From contig NZ_SLVX01000031.1 of the NCBI RefSeq assembly GCF_004341885.1, positions 1 to 41,856 on the forward strand: 41,856 nt of DNA. The letters are read 5' to 3'. Shown here in pieces: positions 30,524-38,633 of this stretch; the first letter of the stretch is position 1; each line of letters starts with the position of its first letter. The stretch comes from Shinella granuli (GTDB lineage: Bacteria; Pseudomonadota; Alphaproteobacteria; Rhizobiales; Rhizobiaceae). The notes beneath the pieces are model-generated. The model had not been told where the DNA came from. It made no database searches and saw only the letters and a list, made by a program, of their open reading frames with translations. A program made the translations under genes and the position numbers.

Positions 30524-31276
30524 TCATTCGCCGGCTCCAGACGTAGATATGGCGGAACCGCCCGCCTCTGCACTGGAGGCTGAGGTACGGGGGGATGAGG
30601 GAGGGGTGGGGAGAGGGCGCCAGTGGGTGGGTCGAACTTCGTGCTCTCGAAATTCGAATTGACGACCATCGTGCGGGCCACCGGTATAAAACGTGCTCGC
30701 CGCGAAAAACTGATCATGGAAGCGCATCCCGACGCCTACGGTCTGGTCGCCCTCTGGGCCGTAGGCCAGCAGCATCCATGCCACGCCTCTCACACCCTTC
30801 GGCGCCGTCTCGATCGGCTGCCATTCCTCCACCGCCACCTCGACAATCGCCGACCTTATCCGGGTCTCGTAATCCTGCTGGGCGGCATCGAGCAAACCAC
30901 GGAGGCGGGAAATCTCGTCCTCGCAGTTTGCAAGTTGCTCTACCGTGGACCAGTATTGCGCTTCCTTCGCGTCCTCTCCTTCTCGGGAGAGGGGCGGGGA
31001 GGTGTAGAGTTTCGTGCCGAGCGGGACATCGGACGCCTTGAACACGGCTATGGTGAAGCCGTCGTTGGAGCCAGGCAATTCTTCGGCTTCACCGACCGGC
31101 TCCACCGCCACCGGCTGCTCTACTTCGAGGGCAGCGGTGAGGGCGGCGGCATGATGCGTCTTCATGGTCGCGACCATTTCGGCCCCACGGTAGAGCCAAG
31201 CGTAATTGGCTTCGCCCTCGGGGCCGTATTGGATCTCGTAATGCCACGCGCCTGTCACTCGCTCATCCCTGCGCAT
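30524..31276 (-). CDS. DUF551-like phage protein (250 aa)
   Basis: ATG 31276 (MRRDERVTGAWHYEIQYGPE) is preceded by GGAGG with a seven-base spacer, so I prefer it to the longer frame. The core WQPIETAPKGVRGVAWMLLA, ending in VRPTHWRPLPTPPSSP, is the DUF551 pattern, a phage domain with a WxP...THWxPLP ending. A coiled-coil segment precedes it (QLANCEDEISRLRGLLDAAQ). Function of DUF551 is unknown. The start overlaps the Ea22-like gene. Confidence 0.65.
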   Translation of the reverse strand: MRRDERVTGAWHYEIQYGPEGEANYAWLYRGAEMVATMKTHHAAALTAALEVEQPVAVEPVGEAEELPGSNDGFTIAVFKASDVPLGTKLYTSPPLSREGEDAKEAQYWSTVEQLANCEDEISRLRGLLDAAQQDYETRIRSAIVEVAVEEWQPIETAPKGVRGVAWMLLAYGPEGDQTVGVGMRFHDQFFAASTFYTGGPHDGRQFEFREHEVRPTHWRPLPTPPSSPRTSASSAEAGGSAISTSGAGE

Positions 31277-32015
31277 CGGAGCCTCCATTGAGGAGAGTGC
31301 GGGCGCGGCGGAGGTTCTCGGCTTCGATCTTGGCGCGGGCTTCATCCTCGGTTTTCTCTTGGACCCAGAAATCGTCATCGCTGTCGGAATCCTCGGCGGC
31401 TGGCAACGAGGCGCAGAACATTACCTCCACCACGCCGCCGCGCTTAACCTCAGTCACGTCGCCGGGGCGGGCTGCGTTGGCTTCAACGACTTCCCAAGCG
31501 CTGCCTTCGCAATAGTCGCCGCTGGTGTCGTTGCCGGGCCAGTACCATTGGCATTCGGCAATGATCTTGCGGAGCCTCGCAATCTCTGCATCCTTCTCCG
31601 CAACATCCTGCTCCATCGCCTCCAGTTTCGCCTCCGCGGCCTGTGCGCGCTTCTTTTCTCCCTCGAAGGCGTCATAAAGACCGGCCGCCGCAATTCGGCT
31701 GTGCTTGCGGGTCAGCTTCAGTCTTTCGACCTCATCCTCCAGAGTGCGGTAGGCTAACAGGATTTCACGCATCCGGTCGGGAGAGCAGGCCGCGATGTAG
31801 GCGGCGTTGGCTCGGGCTTCTGCATCGGGGACATCCATGCTGGGTGTTGAGCATCCTTCTGTCTCCATCGCCGAGACAATGCTCCAATGGCGACGCTCTG
31901 ACCGAACGTGATATGCGTTTGGCCGCTTAAACTCGCAGAGGTACCAAAGCCCCGGCGTCACGCCGTCCATCGCCATCTCGATAAGCTCTATGCGTTCGGA
32001 TAGGGTCATGCTCAC
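31263..32015 (-). CDS. Ea22-like phage protein (250 aa)
   Basis: The segment ARANAAYIAACSPDRMREIL (about residues 67-86) is the signature of ead/Ea22-like early-left phage proteins. It is followed by a coiled coil (about 90-150, LEAMEQDVAEKDAEIARLRK) and an acidic tail. Start MSMTLSERIELIEMAMDG; the alternative Met is two codons later. The role in the phage is not established. It lies between DUF551 and HNH genes in the leftward operon, as in lambdoid early-left regions. Confidence 0.65.
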   Translation of the reverse strand: MSMTLSERIELIEMAMDGVTPGLWYLCEFKRPNAYHVRSERRHWSIVSAMETEGCSTPSMDVPDAEARANAAYIAACSPDRMREILLAYRTLEDEVERLKLTRKHSRIAAAGLYDAFEGEKKRAQAAEAKLEAMEQDVAEKDAEIARLRKIIAECQWYWPGNDTSGDYCEGSAWEVVEANAARPGDVTEVKRGGVVEVMFCASLPAAEDSDSDDDFWVQEKTEDEARAKIEAENLRRARTLLNGGSDAQG

Positions 32016-32419
32016 GGGCGTTCCTCGTAAAGCTTGCGCGGCGGGAGAGGCGGCAGACCCTTGTTCGGGTCGCGCTCGGGCTTCGCTGATTTCGGGAAGG
32101 GTGCGCCTTTCAGCTTTCCGGCCGGGCGGATGACACCGCTGTTCCGATCTCGCTGACGGTCTGACTTGCGGATCTGGCGCACGTCGTTCCGCGTCTTGTA
32201 CTTATGGCACTGGATGCAGATCGCCATGCAGTTCGAGAGGCTGTTGTCGCCTCCGAGCTGATCGGGAACGTTGTGGTCGAACTGGACGCCGAGCGAGAGG
32301 TGGCAGTTGCACCGTTGCCCGGGCTCGAATCCGTAGCGGGTGCCCTCGGCCTCGCAGCGATGGCCGGAGCGCTCCAGGGCGGCGCGTTTCGTGGCGCGGG
32401 AGAATTCGGTGCGGGCCAT
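32012..32419 (-). CDS. HNH endonuclease (135 aa)
   Basis: Residues show a zinc-type HNH motif: CEAEG and CNCHLSLGVQFDHNVPDQ, then NCMAICIQCHKYKT. The catalytic DH pair (FDH) and the HxxK end are visible, so nicking or cutting activity is likely. ATG 32419 is preceded by GGAGGGTGTG and overlaps the upstream stop. In phages such enzymes act in packaging or recombination; here it is in an early operon with Bet, which favours a recombination role. Confidence 0.8.
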   Translation of the reverse strand: MARTEFSRATKRAALERSGHRCEAEGTRYGFEPGQRCNCHLSLGVQFDHNVPDQLGGDNSLSNCMAICIQCHKYKTRNDVRQIRKSDRQRDRNSGVIRPAGKLKGAPFPKSAKPERDPNKGLPPLPPRKLYEERP

Positions 32420-32613
32420 CACACCCTCCTCAGGTCATCAAGGACGGCCTTGCGCTTTTCCTTGCGGGCGCGGTGAATGGCTTGGGTGCAGCCGCGGTGT
32501 CTGGCGATAAGCTCGGCATCTGCTGCGCGGCGCCAGTTCGGAAGTTTTCGAAGGGTAGGGTGGCCCTTGCGCCACCACCAGATGATGTCGGATACGATGC
32601 GGGAGAGGTTCAT
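32419..32613 (-). CDS. Small basic hypothetical phage protein (64 aa)
   Basis: The product MNLSRIVSDIIWWWRKGHPT continues with a basic helix (IHRARKEKRKAVLDDLRRV). Its stop (TGATG) overlaps the HNH start and its own start overlaps the DUF1367 stop, so it is coupled on both sides. The Trp-rich motif DIIWWWRKGHPTLRKLP is familiar from unnamed phage proteins. No function can be given. Confidence 0.55.
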   Translation of the reverse strand: MNLSRIVSDIIWWWRKGHPTLRKLPNWRRAADAELIARHRGCTQAIHRARKEKRKAVLDDLRRV

Positions 32614-33026
32614 GCTGCCTCCCCGAACGCCATTTCGGGCGTTACATCATAGGTGGCCGCAATCCACTCGATTGCCTTCTCAAGGAAGGCGTTAAACTCT
32701 TCCTCGCTCATGCTGGTGAAGCTGATCGACTTAGGAACGGCGACGGGAAAACCCTTCACCATGATCGGCACCACGAATCCAGTGTGCAGCTTGACGATGT
32801 CATGCAGGGTTTCGGTCGATGGCGCGCAGTCCGTGGCCTTCACCACCTTGCCAAGGAATGACCAGTAGAAGCGCAGTTTGGAAGGCGAGCGCCCGCCATG
32901 CATCAGAACCTTGATGCGCTGGTCGTGCGGCTGTTGCCTGATCCATTCGCGGTCTGCTTCCATTTCGCCGATCAGGCTGTCGCCACGGCGAAGGACATAG
33001 ATGGGGGGATGCTCGTTCTTCGCCAT
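32610..33026 (-). CDS. DUF1367 phage protein (138 aa)
   Basis: The segments LRFYWSFLGKVVKATDCAPS, LHDIVKLHTGFVVPI and PKSISFTSMSEEEFNAFLEK match DUF1367, a phage family found with recombination genes (NinB-type neighbourhood). A role in recombination or DNA binding is inferred. It lies two bases after the Bet gene and overlaps the small gene downstream (ATGA). Confidence 0.75.
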   Translation of the reverse strand: MAKNEHPPIYVLRRGDSLIGEMEADREWIRQQPHDQRIKVLMHGGRSPSKLRFYWSFLGKVVKATDCAPSTETLHDIVKLHTGFVVPIMVKGFPVAVPKSISFTSMSEEEFNAFLEKAIEWIAATYDVTPEMAFGEAA

Positions 33027-33028
33027 GG

Positions 33029-33889
33029 TCAGCCCCCGTTGTAAGGTTCAAACTTCGCGTAGGCGCGGTCGCGAATAGCGTAGGCCGCATCGATCATGTC
33101 GGCGTGGCCGTTGCTTTCGAGGATGGCCGGCGCGTCATAGTCGTTCCAGATTTCAGCGGCCGACGCGGAATCCTTCGCCGTTGCCAGCGAGGTCTCCAGT
33201 TCTTCGAGGAAAGCGCCGAGGTCGAAATCGGATTCCGTCGTCTGCTCTTCGGACTCGGGTGCGGGGTCGGATTCGATAACCTTCGCGCTCGGGGGGGCGG
33301 GCGGTGCCGGAGGCCTCGGCGTCTGGCTGGATGCGGCAGGAGTGACGTCCCGCATTTCCGCAATCTTGGAGCCCTCGTCCTCGTCGTAAATGCCGGAGAA
33401 CCCGAAGGCGTACCGCGCGGCCTGGATCATCGCCTTGTGACGAAGCATCCGGTGCTTCATCTTCCACGGATCGGTGGACCGCACGCACTCCGCAAGATAC
33501 TCGGTAACGGTCACTGGCCTACCGCGATCCTTGCGGTACATCCGGCACGTGCAGGAAATCAGGTCTCCGCTTTCGGCGTGCTCGAATTCGAATTCGAAAC
33601 CGTCAGCCGCAGGGTGCGAGTTGACGAGATTGACCCATCCGTCAATCGACACGATGGGAACGATGCCGCCGCCCTTGGCCGGGAAGGCGTAGATTTCCTT
33701 CAGGAGCGGGTTAAGATCGTACTCCTTCGCTACCATTATGAAAGCCGCGAATTCTTCAGCCGACGCTTTCCCCATCCCGCATGTGCTCCGGACGGTCGCC
33801 GTGAACTCTGCTGGCTGAAGGCCGTATTTATCGGCCATCTCGACCATGAGGGGTTTAGGCTCGTGGATTTTTGCAATGACGTTCATCAT
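33029..33889 (-). CDS. bet: Phage recombination protein Bet (RecT family, 286 aa)
   Basis: Residues 25-190 match the Bet/RecT single-strand annealing domain: FIMVAKEYDLNPLLKEIYAF, PAKGGGIVPIVSIDGWVNLV, and the final MLRHKAMIQAARYAFGFSGI. A Pro-rich linker and an acidic C-terminal tail (about 200-286) could contact single-strand-binding protein. Bet anneals complementary strands in homologous recombination. Its usual exonuclease partner is not recognised; the coupled 332-residue upstream gene may serve an auxiliary role. Confidence 0.92.
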   Translation of the reverse strand: MMNVIAKIHEPKPLMVEMADKYGLQPAEFTATVRSTCGMGKASAEEFAAFIMVAKEYDLNPLLKEIYAFPAKGGGIVPIVSIDGWVNLVNSHPAADGFEFEFEHAESGDLISCTCRMYRKDRGRPVTVTEYLAECVRSTDPWKMKHRMLRHKAMIQAARYAFGFSGIYDEDEGSKIAEMRDVTPAASSQTPRPPAPPAPPSAKVIESDPAPESEEQTTESDFDLGAFLEELETSLATAKDSASAAEIWNDYDAPAILESNGHADMIDAAYAIRDRAYAKFEPYNGG

Positions 33890-34884
33890 GCGGCCCTCTG
33901 CTCTTCGATGCGCTCGACGCCCGGAAGCGATTGGCCGGCCTTAATGGCGCGGTTGGCAAGCTGGTCGATGATGGCGAGGATATCGGGGTGCTTCATCAGC
34001 ACGAGCGCGGTCGCCGCAGCCTGATAGTCGTTGACCCTGGCTGAGACGAACGTGCGAAGCGCGACACGCGCACCAGTGCGGCCGGCGCTAGCGTTCTTCG
34101 CCTCGGCTTCCTTGGCCTTGGCGGCGGCTTCCTGCTCAAGCTGGCGAGCGCGTTCGATAGCGGCCTGGCGCTCGGCCTCGGACTGCTGGTCAGCCTCAGC
34201 GGCCTTGCGGGCGGCCTCTGCGGCTTCCCGGCGCAGACGCTCCTCCTCACGGCGAGCCGCCTCCTGACGCTCGCGCTCAATGCGCGCCTGTTCTTGGAGA
34301 TAGGCGTCCATGTGCCGCTTGAGCTTCTTGCTCACCTCGGCCGGCTCTTCCTTGAGCCCGCGCCACTTGTCGTCGATGCGACGGCCCTCATCGAGCGACG
34401 GTTGCTTTTCGACTTTGTGCAGGTCGGTGGCCTTCTTGGCGATGGTGGCAAGCCGCTTCGACCAGATCGCGGCCTTGTCCGCCTGATCCTGCGTCGTGAT
34501 CGGCGTCTTCATGAACGCCTCGGCCTGCTCCTTCTCCGCCTGATATTCGAGCGTGAGGGCTTCGAACGGATCGGAGGGAAGATTGTGCCCAATAGCGGGT
34601 GCCGGCGGCTCGTCATCCCAGCCCGCGCCCTCGATTGCCTTCTGATAGGCCTCGTAGGTGACAGGGTGCGTCCGGCAAAAATTCCAGGCGTCGGCGGCAT
34701 CGACCATGCGCTCGCCGCGCATCGCGTTCCACTGGTCGTTTTCGAACCAGATCGCGACGGGCTCCCACTGGCCGCCCTCGAAGCGCGTGCGGTAATAGCC
34801 CTGTCTGGGGTCCCCTTCATGCATCGGGCCGATATTGCCTTCCAGAGCGGCTTGCCACCAAGCCCATGGGTTTTCCTGAGACAT
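33886..34884 (-). CDS. Coiled-coil phage protein coupled to Bet (332 aa)
   Basis: The N-terminal 90 residues (PWAWWQAALEGNIGPMHEGD, then VAIWFENDQWNAMRGERM) look globular. Residues about 190-280 are a long Arg/Glu/Ala coiled coil (RERQEAARREEERLRREAAE). The C-terminal part (VNDYQAAATALVLMKHPDIL) is again globular. The protein recurs upstream of Bet in rhizobial phages and overlaps its start (ATGA). No nuclease motif is visible. It is probably a structural partner in recombination, by position only. Confidence 0.55.
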   Translation of the reverse strand: MSQENPWAWWQAALEGNIGPMHEGDPRQGYYRTRFEGGQWEPVAIWFENDQWNAMRGERMVDAADAWNFCRTHPVTYEAYQKAIEGAGWDDEPPAPAIGHNLPSDPFEALTLEYQAEKEQAEAFMKTPITTQDQADKAAIWSKRLATIAKKATDLHKVEKQPSLDEGRRIDDKWRGLKEEPAEVSKKLKRHMDAYLQEQARIERERQEAARREEERLRREAAEAARKAAEADQQSEAERQAAIERARQLEQEAAAKAKEAEAKNASAGRTGARVALRTFVSARVNDYQAAATALVLMKHPDILAIIDQLANRAIKAGQSLPGVERIEEQRAA

Positions 34885-34893
34885 GCCTTGCTC

Positions 34894-35130
34894 CTAGACG
34901 TTGATCGGCCCGACAGTCGCGCCGGCTCCGATGATGATTGCGAAAACGATGATGGAGAGGAGGATCAGCGCGACGTTCATGTCTCGCGCCAGCTTCGGAT
35001 ACCCATCCAGCGGGCCGGGGTGGTTCGTCCCGCGATAGGTTCCGAGATCAAGCGGGGCCTGAACCTTGCAGGGGACGTTGGAGGCGATGCAGCTGCATTC
35101 GTGGTGGGTGGAGAGGTCGCAGCGGGTCAT
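34894..35130 (-). CDS. Small Cys-containing membrane protein (78 aa)
   Basis: The N-terminus MTRCDLSTHHECSCIASNVP has four Cys and two His able to bind a metal. The C-terminus has one membrane segment, LILLSIIVFAIIIGAGATV. It should sit in the inner membrane with a cytoplasmic or periplasmic metal-binding head. Similar short proteins occur in rhizobial phage early operons, without known function. It overlaps the zinc-finger gene by four bases. Confidence 0.6.
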   Translation of the reverse strand: MTRCDLSTHHECSCIASNVPCKVQAPLDLGTYRGTNHPGPLDGYPKLARDMNVALILLSIIVFAIIIGAGATVGPINV

Positions 35131-35372
35131 GCCACGTCCTCCAGATCGGCGCCGGAAAGCGTCCACTCGAAGATGCAGTCTTCGCAAAGAGCCTCGCCGT
35201 CATCGTTGAACGCGACGGCGTTCTCGTTGCAGCCTCTGGCTTCGCACACCATATTGCCGGAGCCGCCGCAGTCCTCGCAGGGGCCGACGCGCCATACATC
35301 AGGATCGTTCCCGCCGTAGCGGCTGGCATAGATCGAGCCTTCTCCTTCGCATCTGGTGCAGGTGAGGATCAT
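35127..35372 (-). CDS. Zinc-finger protein of DnaJ-like Cys type (81 aa)
   Basis: Three Cys pairs are visible: CTRCEGEG, CEDCGGSG and CEARGC, with a final CEDC, the CxxCxGxG pattern of DnaJ-type zinc fingers. An acidic C-terminus follows. It should bind two zinc ions and may contact nucleic acid or protein. It is coupled on both sides by ATGA overlaps in the leftward operon. Confidence 0.65.
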   Translation of the reverse strand: MILTCTRCEGEGSIYASRYGGNDPDVWRVGPCEDCGGSGNMVCEARGCNENAVAFNDDGEALCEDCIFEWTLSGADLEDVA

Positions 35373-35605
35373 TCTGCAGCCTCCAGAACAGACGCGCGAA
35401 GGCCGAGACGGTCATTGATCAGGTCGCAGAGCTTCTGCCTGCGGTCGTCTGGCAGCTTGATCACGAACACATCGAAGTCGTGGTTGAAGCGCTTCCACTG
35501 GTCGTTGTTGCCTTCGCTGATGACGCCAGCCTCGACGAGTTCCGACATGTCGGTGTTTACAAGGAAGTAGGCCAGCCGCTTGAGGGTGTTGGCGTCGAAG
35601 GTCAT
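35369..35605 (-). CDS. Hypothetical phage protein (78 aa)
   Basis: The product MTFDANTLKRLAYFLVNTDM is a small helical protein with a basic middle (IKLPDDRRQKLCDLINDRLG). Coupled on both sides (ATGA). The family is not recognised and no motif gives a function. Confidence 0.5.
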   Translation of the reverse strand: MTFDANTLKRLAYFLVNTDMSELVEAGVISEGNNDQWKRFNHDFDVFVIKLPDDRRQKLCDLINDRLGLRASVLEAAE

Positions 35606-35850
35606 GCTGCGACCCTCCCGGCATTGCGGAACTCGGCTTCAAGAGCGACGAGGCCGTGGATAAGGGCCTCGGACTGCGGGAGAGACCACGATGCCGGCGG
35701 GTTGCGCATCTCGACGAAGCGCCGGGCCTGCTCCTGCTGGCGGAGGATGTTGGCAGCGACATAGCCGGCGCGCTGGCCGGCCGGGCGGAGCATGGCGCCG
35801 TCGCGAATGCGCTGGATTGCCATGGCAATGCGGTCTGCTTCGGTCTGCAT
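35602..35850 (-). CDS. First gene of the leftward operon (82 aa)
   Basis: ATG 35850 is preceded by AGGAG; the frame continues upstream but without coding quality. The product MQTEADRIAMAIQRIRDGAM is helical and basic. It is the first gene after the putative pL promoter (35962-35990), about 100 bases downstream of its likely start point. No function known. Confidence 0.55.
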   Translation of the reverse strand: MQTEADRIAMAIQRIRDGAMLRPAGQRAGYVAANILRQQEQARRFVEMRNPPASWSLPQSEALIHGLVALEAEFRNAGRVAA

Positions 35851-35961
35851 GGGTGGGCTCCTCATCTCTCGCGTGGTCGGGTTAGGCGCGCCGTTCAGAA
35901 ATCGCAGGCCAACCGCAACTTTGGGTGAAGCGATCCAGATGGGTAGGTCGCTGTTGAGGAG

Positions 35962-36013
35962 ATATTCGCGAAAATCGCAAAAGCAGTCAAGCCTAAAATC
36001 GCGAAAATCGCGA
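35962..36013 (-). promoter_or_regulatory. pL-like promoter with two repressor operators (OL)
   Basis: On the minus strand TTGACT (35990-35985) and GAATAT (35967-35962) are separated by exactly 17 bases. Operator copy L1, TCGCGA-AAA-TCGCAA, is at 35966-35980 and overlaps the -10 box. Copy L2, TCGCGA-AAA-TCGCGA, is at 35999-36013, 33 bases away, that is three helical turns. Three more copies lie at the repressor-cro gap (38552-38623). Repression by the S24 protein is inferred from this shared sequence. Confidence 0.75.
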
Positions 36014-36067
36014 ATATAGTTTACATGGTTGATTAAAAGGGAACTGGGGGTGGAAAACGCGCGCACG

Positions 36068-36093
36068 AAAAAGCCCGCCAATGAGGCGGGCTT
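36068..36093 (-). terminator. Intrinsic terminator of the methyltransferase gene
   Basis: Minus strand: AAGCCCGCC (36093-36085) pairs with GGCGGGCTT (36079-36071) around a five-base loop (36084-36080) and runs into TTTTT at 36072-36068. It lies about 30 bases after the methyltransferase stop and shields the pL region from it. Confidence 0.85.
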
Positions 36094-36122
36094 CGCGACG
36101 GACGTGCAACACTGAAATGCCT

Positions 36123-37781
36123 TTAAAGAGGGAGGCTCTGTTGCCCGGTCGTAATCTTTGTATTGACGCGAGTCGGCATATGGAACTCACGCTTCTCTTC
36201 AAGGATTTCGCGAACCGTCAACAGCTGAATGCGCGGATAACGATTGCCGTTGTATTCGAAGAACCCTGCTTCTGCCGCCTCGGTGCGCATTGCTTTCGAT
36301 GGCTCCTGCAAAGATAAGAAGCCCCCTAGGCTCGATCGTTCGCGTTCTATCACGCCTCGCAAGTCGCGCACGTCCGAGGGCTTTAACTTGCCGCCTTTGA
36401 CCGAGATAATCATTTCACCTAGGGCATCTTTCGTCTCGAAGTACATGCGGCCATCGATACCTCGGTCAGCCACCTTCTTCTGCATCGGGAACCCGCCAAC
36501 TTTCTCAACGACCCAATGCTGAAACTGAAACGCGTCTCGGCTGAATAGTTCCTGCGCCTGCTCGACACTCACCGGGATGCCATCCACCTCGAAATGGTGC
36601 CCTTCGACCAACCGATGGCGCTCGGTAAGCACTTCACGGACAAGCTTTATGGAGAGGATCGCAATGTCGCACCCGATCCATTGGCGTTCATTTTTCACGG
36701 CGCTATAAACAGTAGTTCCGCAGCCACAGAATGGGTCGAAAACGACGTCGCCTTTATCGCTCGAAGCTTGTATTATCCTGTCCAGCAACGCTATCGGTTT
36801 TTGAGTAGGGTATCCAAGGCGCTCCTTTGCCTGCGAGTTAATCGGCGGGATATCAAGTATCATGTCCTGAATTGGCTGCCCTTTTTCGAGGTGCAACTTG
36901 AATTCGGGGACGCCAGGACCACCGCCGCGACCGCGCTCAGGGAAGCGGATAAGATCGTGTTGGTATAAAAGCTCTAGTTGCTCGTGGAGATCTTCCGGTA
37001 TCTCGACGCCTTCATCCCTCAAGGCTTGGATGGCACGCTTCGGTACAGCCCAGTGCCGATTTGCATCCGTTGGGTTATAACCACGCCAGGGTTGACCAGA
37101 CGCTCCGCGCGTTATTCCGGGGCCGGTCAGCACAACCAGCCTGTACTGCCCTCTTTTATCGACGAAACGGTATTTCGTGTCAATGTAATCGGGGTCGTGT
37201 GCCTGCAGAACTCTGTTCCATTTGTATTTGGACGACGCTGTGTAGAATAGAATAACGTCGTGTATATCGCCCCATCTGGTGGCGCCACCGTGCGCGCCTG
37301 TTCTTTTCCATATGATCTCATTTCGGAAATTTTCATGGCCGAAAATCCCATCCATCATTACCTTGATGTAGTGGCTCGCCGCCGGGTCGCAATGCAAATA
37401 AATAGAACCAGTTGGTCGTAAGATGCTTTTCATGTGAAGAAGCCGTTGGACCATATATATTAGATAGGCTAGGAGTTGAGGCTGTGAATTACGTAGTGCA
37501 GATATCCAGATATTCCAGAAAGCAACGTAGTTATCATCGACGCCGTGCTCGCGCATAAGGACTGGCATTGTTCTTGCCGCCTCCAACTTCGCGGCGTCAA
37601 GCTCCCAAGTGTCGAAGAATGCCTCAGCCTGTTCTGGCACGGGCTTCCCTGTGAGGTTTTTATAGAGAAGATTGTAATTCGCGTCAGACTTAAATGGCGG
37701 GTCAAGATAAATTAAATCGACGGAATGCTTTTTCATGCTCTGCATGATCGTGAGATTATCACCATACCACAACTTGTTCAT
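36123..37781 (-). CDS. Beta-class DNA methyltransferase fused to a PD-(D/E)xK nuclease domain (552 aa)
   Basis: Residues 1-390 hold a DNA amino-methyltransferase of beta order: motif IV VDLIYLDPPF at 21-30, then motif I FDPFCGCGTTVYSA at 348-361. This class methylates adenine N6 or cytosine N4. Residues 420-552 resemble an Mrr-like restriction domain: GIDGRMYF at 441-448 and MIISVKGGKL at 457-466, with D443 and K462 as candidate catalytic residues, and RDLRGVIERE following. So modification and cutting may be in one chain. Codons are AT-richer than the phage average. The gene stands between OL and the repressor gene, where lambda carries rexAB. Confidence 0.8.
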   Translation of the reverse strand: MNKLWYGDNLTIMQSMKKHSVDLIYLDPPFKSDANYNLLYKNLTGKPVPEQAEAFFDTWELDAAKLEAARTMPVLMREHGVDDNYVAFWNIWISALRNSQPQLLAYLIYMVQRLLHMKSILRPTGSIYLHCDPAASHYIKVMMDGIFGHENFRNEIIWKRTGAHGGATRWGDIHDVILFYTASSKYKWNRVLQAHDPDYIDTKYRFVDKRGQYRLVVLTGPGITRGASGQPWRGYNPTDANRHWAVPKRAIQALRDEGVEIPEDLHEQLELLYQHDLIRFPERGRGGGPGVPEFKLHLEKGQPIQDMILDIPPINSQAKERLGYPTQKPIALLDRIIQASSDKGDVVFDPFCGCGTTVYSAVKNERQWIGCDIAILSIKLVREVLTERHRLVEGHHFEVDGIPVSVEQAQELFSRDAFQFQHWVVEKVGGFPMQKKVADRGIDGRMYFETKDALGEMIISVKGGKLKPSDVRDLRGVIERERSSLGGFLSLQEPSKAMRTEAAEAGFFEYNGNRYPRIQLLTVREILEEKREFHMPTRVNTKITTGQQSLPL

Positions 37782-37850
37782 TTTCTGCCCCCGCAGATTG
37801 CCACCACCACGGCAAGGTATTGACGTTACCTAACCCCCGACGATCATCAC

Positions 37851-38540
37851 CTATGACCGATGGCCATCGAGCCGGATGTCTTGAATTTCAGCATTTGGAT
37901 TCCGGCGAATATGCTTCTGCGCCGACCGACGCGGCTTGATGTCGGTCACGAAAGCAAAATGCCGAACCGGCACGTCCAGCATCATTGGCGCGTTCACGCT
38001 TTCCAGGTGATAAAGCCCCGGCTCTGATCCTGGATAGGGCGTCTTTACCAACACTCGATCGTCCTCCAAAAAGCATACGCATGGCTCCCCCATATGCTCC
38101 GCTCTAGGGGCTTCCTTTTCGTCATAGAAAATCAGCCAGCCGTCATTCGCCAGTCCTCGCATCGAATCCCCCTCTACTTCCAACGCTGAGGTATTCTCTG
38201 TCGCGCCCTCCGGGGCAGGGGCTTCACCAAAGTACCCGTCTCCCGTTGCGAACAAGACGGAGCCGTCCGGTCCTGCGCCAGCCTTGCCACGTATCTTGAC
38301 AAAGGGAACTTTGGTCGGGTCTCCGCCCGGCGGGTCCTTCCCGAAAAACCGCGCCATGATCCCCAGCTCGTGGGCCTTGATTGTGCGAACTTCTTTGCCG
38401 TCCGCTTCGGTATTCATCATGCGCGTGACGGCATCAGGCTTAACGTTGAGAGCTGCGGCTAGTCGGCTTTTCGAGCCGTGCCCCATAATCTCAAGGCATT
38501 CCTTCATCCAGACGCGAATTTCGTGTTGCGGGTCACTCAT
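37851..38540 (-). CDS. Phage repressor, S24 (CI/LexA-like) (229 aa)
   Basis: ATG 38540 gives MSDPQHEIRVWMKECLEIMG. Residues 20-62 form an HTH (GSKSRLAAALNVKPDAVTRM). A linker with the KAGAG cleavage region (A87-G88) and the S24 domain follow: Ser126 in VEGDSMRGL and Lys166 in DDRVLVKTPYP. The protein should repress the lytic promoters as a dimer and cleave itself when RecA is activated, linking induction to DNA damage. Its probable operators are three TCGCGA-type sites immediately upstream and two at 35966-36013. Confidence 0.88.
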   Translation of the reverse strand: MSDPQHEIRVWMKECLEIMGHGSKSRLAAALNVKPDAVTRMMNTEADGKEVRTIKAHELGIMARFFGKDPPGGDPTKVPFVKIRGKAGAGPDGSVLFATGDGYFGEAPAPEGATENTSALEVEGDSMRGLANDGWLIFYDEKEAPRAEHMGEPCVCFLEDDRVLVKTPYPGSEPGLYHLESVNAPMMLDVPVRHFAFVTDIKPRRSAQKHIRRNPNAEIQDIRLDGHRS

Positions 38541-38551
38541 GCGATGAATAA

Positions 38552-38627
38552 TCGCGAGTTTCGCAAATTTTGATATCGCGCAATTCGCAAATTTGACTTG
38601 ACAGAAACTCGCGAAAATCGCAAATAT
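38552..38627. promoter_or_regulatory. OR-like region: three repressor operators and the cro promoter
   Basis: Operator copies are at 38552-38566 (TCGCGA-GTT-TCGCAA), 38576-38590 (TCGCGC-AAT-TCGCAA) and 38609-38623 (TCGCGA-AAA-TCGCAA), 24 and 33 bases apart. A plus-strand promoter TTGACA (38598-38603) with AAATAT (38622-38627) encloses the third. The predicted start point is about 38634, the cro ATG itself. All lie between divergent repressor and cro-like genes, so the resemblance to lambda OR is strong. Confidence 0.78.
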
Positions 38628-38633
38628 TGCGAC

